From NCBI RefSeq assembly GCF_003312915.1, contig NZ_CP030261.1, forward strand, positions 1,426,001 to 1,490,000: a stretch of 64,000 bases of DNA. Direction: 5' to 3'. The stretch is from Flavobacterium fluviale. GTDB taxonomy: Bacteria; Bacteroidota; Bacteroidia; Flavobacteriales; Flavobacteriaceae. This document shows positions 20,656 to 27,132 of this stretch, one piece after another (within the stretch, counting starts at the first letter, position 1; each line of letters opens with the position of its first letter). The notes beneath the pieces were generated by a model. It saw nothing but the letters and a program-made list of their open reading frames with translations. It had not been told where the DNA came from and searched no databases. A program made the position numbers and the translations under genes.

Positions 20656-22149
20656 TTAAAGGTGAGTAGTTTTGTTTTTGTTATCAATATAAATCATACC
20701 AATTACAAAGCAGATGCCGGCAATTGTAATAGGATACCATAAACCTTCCAGATAAAAATCTGGCTTTCCTGCTGTTTTGGCGTGCGTTACAAAATAAGTA
20801 GAAATAGCAGGAAGTAAACCGCCAAAAATTCCGTTACCCACATGGTAAGGAAGTGACATAGAGGTATATCTTATTTTAGTTGGAAACATTTCGACTAAAA
20901 ATGCTGCAATTGGACCATAAACCATTGTTACAAAAAGTACCTGAATAAAAACTAAGAAAATTAAAGTCCATTTATCGCTTGAATTAATTGTAACCGAAAT
21001 ACTGCTCTGTACTTCGTTCTTTTTCATGTACGTTTTTTTCTCAAAAACGGTTGTGCCATCAGTATATTTTTTTTCAGTCGTTGTAATAGAACTTCCGTCT
21101 TCTCTATTTTCGGTTGTTTCTTTTGGATTTTCTACAATTTCTGTTTTTTGTTTGATGTCTGTTGTATTGTACATCATTTTATAAATCGGTCTATAAGATA
21201 ATATTGCGATTAGCATTCCAAACATCATAATGTATTTGCGTCCGATTTTGTCGCTCAGCCATCCAAAAAAAATAAAAAAAGGAGTTCCAATTAAGAGTGC
21301 GATACCTAATAATTCATCTACTTGTGAGGAGTCAACATTCATAACTGTTTTCATGAAACTCATGGCGTAAAACTGCCCCGTGTACCAAACAACACCTTGC
21401 CCCATTGTGGCACCGAATAAAGCCAGCAAAACGAACTTCATGTTATATCTATTTCCAAAACTTTCTTTTAACGGATTTGTACTTGTTGTTCCCTCTTTTT
21501 TAGCTTTTGCAAAAACAGGCGATTCATCCATATTTTTTCTGATGAGATAGGAAACACCAACCATTGCAATCGATACCCAGAAAGGAACGCGCCAGCCCCA
21601 TAAATCAAAAGCTTCTGGAGAAAGAATATTTTTGGTTGCCAGAATAACCATTAAAGAAATAAAAAGACCCACTGTTGCAGTAGTTTGAATCCAAGAAGTC
21701 CAATAGCCTTTTTCACCTGCAGGCGCATGTTCTGCTACATAAGTGGCTGCTCCCCCATACTCGCCCCCAAGAGCCAATCCTTGTAATAAACGCAGAATTA
21801 GGACTAATAAGGGTGCGAAAAATCCAATTGTTTCATAACTCGGAATACAGCCTATTAAAAAAGTCGAGCCGCCCATTAGTAATAAGGTTGCCATGAAAGT
21901 ATATTTTCGGCCAATGATATCTCCAAGTCTTCCAAAAAATAAGGCTCCAAAAGGACGGACTACAAATCCGGCTGCAAACGTTGCCAAAGTTGATAAAAAC
22001 GCTGCGGTCGGATTATCACTAGGAAAGAACTTCGTTGAAATAACAACGGCCAAACTGCCAAAAATGTAGAAATCATACCATTCGATCATGGTGCCCATAG
22101 AAGAGGCTGAAATTACTTTCCAAATGCCCTTAGTAGAAGTTTTGCTCAT
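20656..22149 (-). CDS. MHS-family MFS transporter with hydrophilic loop insertion
   Basis: The 497-residue protein carries metabolite-H+ symporter marks: MIEWYDFYIFGSLA in segment 1, RPFGALFFGRLGDIIGRK in loop 2-3, and RLLQGLALGGEYGGAATYVAEHAP. Relatives move shikimate, proline/betaine, citrate or dicarboxylates, and the substrate here cannot be told. Between WLSDKIGRKYIMMFGMLIAIL and KWTLIFLVFIQVLF there is a polar stretch of about 70 residues (roughly 325-395), rich in Thr, Lys and Glu, which ordinary family members lack. A small membrane protein gene follows by 11 bases. Confidence 0.88.
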   Translation of the reverse strand: MSKTSTKGIWKVISASSMGTMIEWYDFYIFGSLAVVISTKFFPSDNPTAAFLSTLATFAAGFVVRPFGALFFGRLGDIIGRKYTFMATLLLMGGSTFLIGCIPSYETIGFFAPLLVLILRLLQGLALGGEYGGAATYVAEHAPAGEKGYWTSWIQTTATVGLFISLMVILATKNILSPEAFDLWGWRVPFWVSIAMVGVSYLIRKNMDESPVFAKAKKEGTTSTNPLKESFGNRYNMKFVLLALFGATMGQGVVWYTGQFYAMSFMKTVMNVDSSQVDELLGIALLIGTPFFIFFGWLSDKIGRKYIMMFGMLIAILSYRPIYKMMYNTTDIKQKTEIVENPKETTENREDGSSITTTEKKYTDGTTVFEKKTYMKKNEVQSSISVTINSSDKWTLIFLVFIQVLFVTMVYGPIAAFLVEMFPTKIRYTSMSLPYHVGNGIFGGLLPAISTYFVTHAKTAGKPDFYLEGLWYPITIAGICFVIGMIYIDNKNKTTHL

Positions 22150-22291
22150 AAAACTGCTTTGAGATCTTGTTAATAAATGAAAGTCAAATATATATTTTTA
22201 CGAATATATAAGATATTTTTTTATTCAGTCAATACTTTTTTAACAAAAACTGTTAATTTGTTGACATCTCATCTTTGAAAGTAAAAAAAGA
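22150..22291 (-). promoter_or_regulatory. AT-rich promoter region of the MHS transporter
   Basis: On the minus strand TATATTTG (plus-strand 22185-22192) fits the TAnnTTTG -7 box about 36 bases before the transporter ATG. I cannot find a clear -33 TTTG at the right distance. The rest of this gap is AT-rich without other signals. Confidence 0.35.
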
Positions 22292-22389
22292 TTTAAACCG
22301 CAAAGAGCGCAAAGAAAAAAGCGCAAAGGTTCACAGAGTAAAATTTACTTTGCGAACCTTTGTGTAAACTTAGCGATCTTTACGATTTA
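22292..22389. repeat. CGCAAAG-type large imperfect palindrome
   Basis: The left half repeats CGCAAAG words (TTAAACCGCAAAGAGCGC...) and the right half carries their inverted versions (CTTTGCGAACCTTTGTG...GATTTAA). The outer arms pair over about 45 bases with several mismatches. A related but diverged element is at 48512-48681. It has no open reading frame and looks like a dispersed REP-like unit. Confidence 0.72.
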
Positions 22390-22415
22390 AAAAACAGAAA
22401 AGTATAAAAAACAAA

Positions 22416-22441
22416 AAACCCGAATATTTCTATTCGGGTTT
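22416..22441 (-). terminator. Second copy of the tRNA-Phe terminator hairpin
   Basis: AAACCCGAATA and TATTCGGGTTT enclose a four-base loop, followed on the minus strand by a T-rich run. The hairpin and its flanks (22405-22448) are identical for 44 bases to 22785-22828 beyond the GIY-YIG gene. Confidence 0.85.
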
Positions 22442-22485
22442 GTGGTACTTCCAGTCCCGAGGCTTCGGGAGAACCAGGGACACAT
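22441..22485 (-). pseudogene. Duplicated 3' fragment of tRNA-Phe with a hairpin insertion
   Basis: Read on the minus strand this matches the tRNA-Phe gene from the variable region (ATGTGTCCCTGGTTC) to the 3' end (CTGGA/GGTACC, here with one change), but five bases of the T arm are replaced by the 16-base hairpin TCCCGAAGCCTCGGGA. The copy cannot form a tRNA because the 5' half is missing. It directly follows the GIY-YIG stop codon and joins the duplicated terminator. Confidence 0.8.
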
Positions 22486-22487
22486 AT

Positions 22488-22772
22488 TTAGTTTCTTTTA
22501 GATAAGATATCTTTTAAAATTGACGGATCATTAATTATTTTATTATTAAAGTTTTTGCTTTTCATTCTTTTAATAAAGCGTTCCAAGTAAACAGCTTCGT
22601 CTCTGTCAGTACAATTAAAAGTCAAAACTATTTCCCAGTCATTGGCAATCTTGGTAAAGGAATTTGAATAAGAGTGATTATTGTGTTTTATTACTCTTTC
22701 GTTTATGTTATTCGTTTCGCCGATGTAAAATTTTTGAGATAATTTTGAATAGAGAATATAGAGATAATGCAT
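22488..22772 (-). CDS. Small GIY-YIG nuclease-domain protein
   Basis: From the ATG at 22772 the protein has 94 residues: MHYLYILYS and FYIGETNNINERVIKHN give the GIY-YIG strands and conserved Arg, and AVYLERFIKRMKSKNF gives the conserved Glu helix. This is the single-domain type like E. coli YhbQ, whose cellular role is poorly known. The reading frame stays open upstream through the terminator and the tRNA-Phe gene, so longer gene models are an artefact. The gene sits between the tRNA terminator and a second partial copy of the tRNA 3' end with the same terminator, which suggests it moved in as a small cassette. Confidence 0.85.
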   Translation of the reverse strand: MHYLYILYSKLSQKFYIGETNNINERVIKHNNHSYSNSFTKIANDWEIVLTFNCTDRDEAVYLERFIKRMKSKNFNNKIINDPSILKDILSKRN

Positions 22773-22795
22773 TTGAATAAGTGTTAAAAAACAAA

Positions 22796-22821
22796 AAACC
22801 CGAATATTTCTATTCGGGTTT
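22796..22821 (-). terminator. tRNA-Phe terminator
   Basis: The same AAACCCGAATA/TATTCGGGTTT hairpin as at 22416 starts 2 bases after the tRNA 3' end and is followed by a T-rich run on the minus strand. Confidence 0.85.
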
Positions 22822-22822
22822 G

Positions 22823-22895
22823 TGGTACCTCCAGGGATCGAACCAGGGACACATGGATTTTCAGTCCATTGCTCTACCATCTGAGCTAAGGTACC
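22823..22895 (-). tRNA. tRNA-Phe (anticodon GAA)
   Basis: The minus strand reads GGTACCTTAGCTCAGATGGT for acceptor and D arm, CTGAAAA in the anticodon loop (GAA), and TTCGATC for the T loop, ending AGGTACC plus discriminator A. The length is 73 bases and CCA is not encoded. Acceptor arms GGTACCT/AGGTACC pair fully. The T stem CCTGG/CCTGG has one T-T mismatch in its middle. A TATCTTTG box lies upstream and a hairpin terminator downstream. Confidence 0.95.
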
Positions 22896-22916
22896 GTTGT
22901 GCGGTTAATGCGGGTG

Positions 22917-22924
22917 CAAAGATA
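22917..22924 (-). promoter_or_regulatory. tRNA-Phe promoter -7 box (TATCTTTG)
   Basis: The minus strand reads TATCTTTG, a full match to TAnnTTTG, 21 bases before the tRNA 5' end. A TTTTG lies about 20 bases further upstream as a possible -33 box. Confidence 0.6.
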
Positions 22925-22998
22925 GAATCATTTTCCGTTTATCCAAAACATTTTAAAAAAAAAATCAATTCGTATCTTCGCAGAAACAAAAAGTAAAA

Positions 22999-23733
22999 AT
23001 GATTTTAACTGTTGATGTCGGAAACACCAGAATTAAAGCGTCTGTATTTGAGGGAAATACTGCTCTGGAGAATTTTATTTTTGAGAAAAACGAACTGGAA
23101 GAAAAAATTCAAAAAATTTTAAAAAAATTTCCAAATTGCTCCGATTTGGTTGTTGCATCCGTAGGAAGTATCGAAAAACAATCCTTTTTAACTTTCGAAA
23201 ATCAACTAAAAGTTCATTTTTTTTCACACGAAGATGTATTTCCTTTTCATAATAAATATGCCACTCCAAAAACATTAGGGATAGACCGTATGATTTTGGC
23301 GGCAGGAGCAGCTTTGCAATTTCCTAAACAAAATAGATTGGTTATTGATGCGGGAACATGCATAACCTACGATTTTATCGACGAAAATGATAATTATCTT
23401 GGGGGAGCCATTTCTCCAGGCCTGCGTCTGCGATATGAATCACTGCATAATTTTACGGCCAGACTGCCGTTACTTACATTAGAAGCGCCTGAAACATATA
23501 TTGGAAACTCCACACAACAAGCCATACATTCTGGTGTTGTCAATGGTTTCGTCTATGAGATTGACGGTTTTATCGATGAATATCGAAAAGAGTTTTTAAA
23601 TTTTATCATAATTTTAACGGGCGGCGATGCAGATTTTTTGGCTAAACGATTAAAAAATACCATATTTGCCAATTCAAATTTCCTTCTGGAGAGTTTGAAT
23701 CAAACATATCAATATAAAATCGACAATGATTAA
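22999..23733 (+). CDS. coaX: Type III pantothenate kinase
   Basis: The 244-residue protein has the phosphate-binding motif TVDVGNTRIK at its start, then TLGIDRMILAAGA, DAGTCITYDFID and GGAISPG, the ordered signatures of the ASKHA-fold CoaX family. It phosphorylates pantothenate, the first step of coenzyme A synthesis, using ATP with a monovalent cation. Length is normal. Its last 8 bases overlap the next gene, pointing to translational coupling. A TATCTTCG box at 22973-22980 is a probable promoter. Confidence 0.95.
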   Translation: MILTVDVGNTRIKASVFEGNTALENFIFEKNELEEKIQKILKKFPNCSDLVVASVGSIEKQSFLTFENQLKVHFFSHEDVFPFHNKYATPKTLGIDRMILAAGAALQFPKQNRLVIDAGTCITYDFIDENDNYLGGAISPGLRLRYESLHNFTARLPLLTLEAPETYIGNSTQQAIHSGVVNGFVYEIDGFIDEYRKEFLNFIIILTGGDADFLAKRLKNTIFANSNFLLESLNQTYQYKIDND

Positions 23734-24955
23734 AAAAGTATTAATAAGCGCTTGTTTGCTTATATCGTTCGTTTCATTTGCTCAGCAAGGTACTGCTTCA
23801 CCTTATTCTTTTTTCGGAATAGGAGATGTAAGATTCAAGGGAACTCTTGAAAATAGATCTATGGCTGGGGTTGCAGTGGAGCAAGATACGATTCACTTAA
23901 ATTTAGAAAACCCTGCAAGTTATGCCAGCTTAATACAAACAACTTTTACTGTTGGAGGAACTTTTGCAACTTCTAATTTAAAAACAAGTACACAATCTGA
24001 AAAAGCACAGCGCAGTACTTTCGATTATTTGGCATTAGGAATTCCGATGGGAAAATTCGGAGCTTCATTTGGTTTAATACCAGTATCTTCAGTAGGTTAT
24101 AAAATCCTTACCGACAATTCTGCAACAGAGGGTGCTACAAGTTCTCAACTTGATGGAAAAGGTGGTATAAATAAAGTTTATTTCGGACTTGGATATAAAA
24201 TAATGCGTAACTGGAATATTGGAGTTGACGCACAATATAATTTTGGAAAAATTACCACTACAACAGTAGAAGCAATTACAGGAGTTCAAAATGGTACGGC
24301 AGAGGTAAATTCTTCAGAACTGTCGGGTATGGCTTTTAGTTTTGGAACAATGTACCAGAGAAAGATCTACAAAAAAGTAAGTTTGTTTTCTAGTTTAAGC
24401 TATACTTTTGCTAGTAATTTAACTTCAGATAATACAAGAACGATCTCTGTTCAAGGTGACCCAGATTCTTATGTCTATCCAGTAAATTCACAAACGCTGA
24501 AACTGCCTAACAAACTAAGTATTGGGCTTGGAGTTGGTGAGGCTAGAAAATGGCTTATTGGAGGAAATATGACATTCCAAGGAGATGGACAATTGGCAAA
24601 TTATTATAATGCTGCAGAGAATGTAAGCTACGAAAAGTATACAAAATATGCTCTTGGAGGTTATTACCTTCCTAATTATAATTCCTTTACAAGTTACTTA
24701 AGCAGAATTACGTATAGAGCTGGTTTGAAATATGAAAAAATTGGATTGATTGTAAATAACGAATCGATCAAAGATGTTGGAGTAACATTAGGAGCAGGAA
24801 TTCCGATTCCGCAATCTTTTTCAAATTTAAACTTTGGAATCGAATTTGGTAAACGCGGTACAGTTTCTTCTAATTTAGTACAAGAAAACTACGTGAATTT
24901 TAGTTTAAGTTTCTCTTTCAACGACAAATGGTTTGTGAAGAGTAAATTCCAATAA
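23726..24955 (+). CDS. Outer-membrane beta-barrel protein of unknown role
   Basis: The 409-residue protein has a signal peptide (cleaved near SFAQ, residue 20) and then alternates polar and hydrophobic residues as in a FadL/PorV-like barrel, ending in LSFSFNDKWFVKSKFQ. An early segment, ASPYSFFGIGDV...NRSMAGV, is typical of flavobacterial outer-membrane proteins of this type. It overlaps coaX and precedes lptC, so an envelope function fits, perhaps hydrophobic ligand transport. I cannot name a substrate. Confidence 0.75.
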   Translation: MIKKVLISACLLISFVSFAQQGTASPYSFFGIGDVRFKGTLENRSMAGVAVEQDTIHLNLENPASYASLIQTTFTVGGTFATSNLKTSTQSEKAQRSTFDYLALGIPMGKFGASFGLIPVSSVGYKILTDNSATEGATSSQLDGKGGINKVYFGLGYKIMRNWNIGVDAQYNFGKITTTTVEAITGVQNGTAEVNSSELSGMAFSFGTMYQRKIYKKVSLFSSLSYTFASNLTSDNTRTISVQGDPDSYVYPVNSQTLKLPNKLSIGLGVGEARKWLIGGNMTFQGDGQLANYYNAAENVSYEKYTKYALGGYYLPNYNSFTSYLSRITYRAGLKYEKIGLIVNNESIKDVGVTLGAGIPIPQSFSNLNFGIEFGKRGTVSSNLVQENYVNFSLSFSFNDKWFVKSKFQ

Positions 24956-24994
24956 ACATAGTATTTTATCTTTTCTAAGCTCATTACAATTTAT

Positions 24995-25002
24995 TACATT
25001 TG
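24995..25002 (+). promoter_or_regulatory. Internal promoter box close to the lptC start (TACATTTG)
   Basis: TACATTTG fits TAnnTTTG and ends only four bases before the lptC ATG. Transcription starting at the usual distance would begin at or beside the ATG, so the mRNA would be leaderless or nearly so. Confidence 0.4.
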
Positions 25003-25006
25003 GCAA

Positions 25007-25561
25007 ATGAATTTACCAAAGAGATATAGTCTAATAGTTGTCACAGTTATTGCTGTGACACTCTTTTTTGGGTGCGAAAGTAATTTTAAAGAAGTTCAAA
25101 AAATTAACTTCTCGGAATTTGTTCCAGCCACCGATGCTGATACGGCCGATATTAAATATACAGATTCTGGACGTATTACAGGTGTTTTAAAAGCTCGTAA
25201 AATGCTGGATTATTCTAATCTCGATTTTCCATTTACAGAGTTTTCTAAAGGAATAGATGTTACTTTGTATGATAAAAAGCAAAAACGTACTTTTATAAAA
25301 GGAAATTACGCTGTTTCATATAAAAACACTGGAATTATTGATTTGATTGGAAAAGTAAAAATTACCTCGGAAGCAGGTCAGGTTTTGGAAACAGAACAAT
25401 TATATTTTGACCAGAAAAATGAGTGGTTTTATACCGAAAGAAAATTTAAACTTACCGATGCAAAAGGAATTTCTCACGGTCAGGGAATAGATTTTAGTAA
25501 AGATTTTAAAGTGATTAATTCACAGCGAATAAGCGGTGAAATTGAATCCGACGAAGAATAA
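25007..25561 (+). CDS. lptC: LPS-transport periplasmic protein LptC
   Basis: The 184-residue protein begins with a hydrophobic segment ending in FFGC (Cys23), a possible lipobox. The rest is a single beta-jellyroll-like LptC/OstA domain with KARKMLDYSNLDFPFTEFSKGIDVTLYD and the repeated strand pattern up to the C-terminus. LptC links the LptB2FG extractor to the periplasmic LptA bridge and passes lipopolysaccharide outward. It follows the barrel gene and precedes a small membrane protein and a CNNM/CBS protein, an order common in flavobacteria. Confidence 0.85.
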   Translation: MNLPKRYSLIVVTVIAVTLFFGCESNFKEVQKINFSEFVPATDADTADIKYTDSGRITGVLKARKMLDYSNLDFPFTEFSKGIDVTLYDKKQKRTFIKGNYAVSYKNTGIIDLIGKVKITSEAGQVLETEQLYFDQKNEWFYTERKFKLTDAKGISHGQGIDFSKDFKVINSQRISGEIESDEE

Positions 25562-25570
25562 AACAAAATT

Positions 25571-25765
25571 ATGGGTTACTTAAAATATACACAATTTATC
25601 TATATCGCATTTGCACTTTTTTTTGCTTATGATGGTATAATGAAACTAAACGAAGGCGATGAAAGTTACCCTTTTTACTTTGTAATCGCAGGAATGGCAA
25701 TTTTTATGTTTTTCTTTAGAAGAAGGTTTCTTAAAAAGTACGATAACCACAACAAAAAACAATAA
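25571..25765 (+). CDS. Small membrane protein between lptC and the CNNM gene
   Basis: The 64-residue protein has two hydrophobic segments (about 7-22 and 35-50) around a short loop NEGDESYP, then a basic end RRRFLKKYDNHNKKQ. It starts 9 bases after lptC and ends 3 bases before the next gene, so it is a real operon member. No function is recognised. Confidence 0.75.
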   Translation: MGYLKYTQFIYIAFALFFAYDGIMKLNEGDESYPFYFVIAGMAIFMFFFRRRFLKKYDNHNKKQ

Positions 25766-25768
25766 AAA

Positions 25769-27025
25769 ATGGAAATTAGTATTATAATAATATGTTTAAT
25801 ACTAGCAGCCTTTTTCTCTGGAATGGAGATCGCTTTTATTTCCTCCAATAAAATTTACCTCGAAATAGAAAAGAAACAAGATGATTTTTTATCTCGTATC
25901 TTAACGAAACTCACCGAAAATCCGTCCAAATTTATTGCCGCCATGCTCATTGGTAATAATGTGGCTCTGGTTGTTTACGGATTTTTTATGGGCGATCTGA
26001 TTTTGAATTGGATAACGCATTTTGGTTTTGTCTTTTCCGATTGGTGGAACATACTGATTCAGACTCTTCTCGCAGCATTTATAGTGCTGGTGACTTCAGA
26101 ATTTTTTCCAAAAGTTTTTTTTCAGATTTATGCCAACTCTTTAATTAAGATTTTGGCTCTTCCCGCTTATTTATTCTACAGATTATTTTATTACATCTCA
26201 ACTTTCTTTATTTGGATTGCAGATTTTGTGCTGAGTAAATTTCTTAAAACCGAAGGAAGTCAGATTCAGCTTTTCAGCAGGATTGAGCTTGGAAACTACA
26301 TTACAGAACAGATGAGCACGGTTGAAGAAGATGAAGAAGTAGATTCTGAAATACAGATTTTTCAAAACGCATTAGAGTTTTCAGGTGTAAAGGCGCGGGA
26401 CATAATGACGCCTCGAACAGAAATTGTAGATGTTGATTTGTTTGATACAGTTGATGATCTTAAAGCTATGTTTGTTGAAACAGGCTACTCTAAAATCATT
26501 ATTAGTCAAAATTCTCTAGACGACATTGTTGGTTACGTACATTCATTTGATTTGTTTAAAAAACCAAAAACGATAAAATCGGTTTTGATGACAGTGGAAT
26601 TTGTTCCTGAAACAATTTTGATAAAAGATGTGCTGAATGTACTGATCAAAAAACGTAAGAATGTGGCGGTCGTTTTAGACGAATACGGAGGAACTTCGGG
26701 AATTATTACAATAGAAGATATTGTTGAAGAACTTTTTGGCGAAATTGAAGATGAGCATGATTTAGATGAGGAATTAATTGAAGAAGAAATAGGAGAAGGC
26801 AAGTATTTGTTTTCGACACGTTTAGATGTAGAATATTTAAATGAAACCTATAAATTGATGATTCCAGAGGAAGATTCATATGGAACTTTGGGAGGTTTTA
26901 TTGTCAATCGTACAAAAGAAATCCCGCAAAAAGGAGATAAAATTGTAATAGATAAGTACCACTTTTTCATAAAAGAGGCGTCAAATAAGAAAATTGAGTT
27001 AGTCAAATTGACAATAAAAGATTGA
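25769..27025 (+). CDS. CNNM/CBS-domain membrane protein (HlyC/CorC type)
   Basis: The 418-residue protein has four hydrophobic segments in a DUF21/CNNM domain (1-190) with the SGMEIAFISSN motif, then a CBS pair (about 205-330; ARDIMTPRTEIVDVD and VVLDEYGGTSGIITIEDIVEELFGEI) and a C-terminal CorC_HlyC domain. Relatives take part in magnesium or cobalt efflux, and a related Bacteroidetes protein, GldE, supports gliding. Nothing here picks out GldE, so general ion-transport is the safer call. Confidence 0.88.
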   Translation: MEISIIIICLILAAFFSGMEIAFISSNKIYLEIEKKQDDFLSRILTKLTENPSKFIAAMLIGNNVALVVYGFFMGDLILNWITHFGFVFSDWWNILIQTLLAAFIVLVTSEFFPKVFFQIYANSLIKILALPAYLFYRLFYYISTFFIWIADFVLSKFLKTEGSQIQLFSRIELGNYITEQMSTVEEDEEVDSEIQIFQNALEFSGVKARDIMTPRTEIVDVDLFDTVDDLKAMFVETGYSKIIISQNSLDDIVGYVHSFDLFKKPKTIKSVLMTVEFVPETILIKDVLNVLIKKRKNVAVVLDEYGGTSGIITIEDIVEELFGEIEDEHDLDEELIEEEIGEGKYLFSTRLDVEYLNETYKLMIPEEDSYGTLGGFIVNRTKEIPQKGDKIVIDKYHFFIKEASNKKIELVKLTIKD

Positions 27026-27132
27026 TTTTTTAAATTATTAAAAAAAAATGTGTAAAATAAAACGCTAGTTGTATTGTTATTAACTAGATAATTGTATTTT
27101 CGCAAACTGAATATAAAATTAACGATAATAAA

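Noticed and set aside
22773-22880. N-terminal extension of the GIY-YIG frame through the terminator and tRNA-Phe
   Set aside because: The added residues translate a tRNA gene and a terminator hairpin; the GIY-YIG domain starts naturally at the ATG at 22772.
25769-27025. Naming the CNNM/CBS protein GldE
   Set aside because: Nothing in sequence or neighbours, which are lptC and a parvulin gene, singles out the gliding paralogue.
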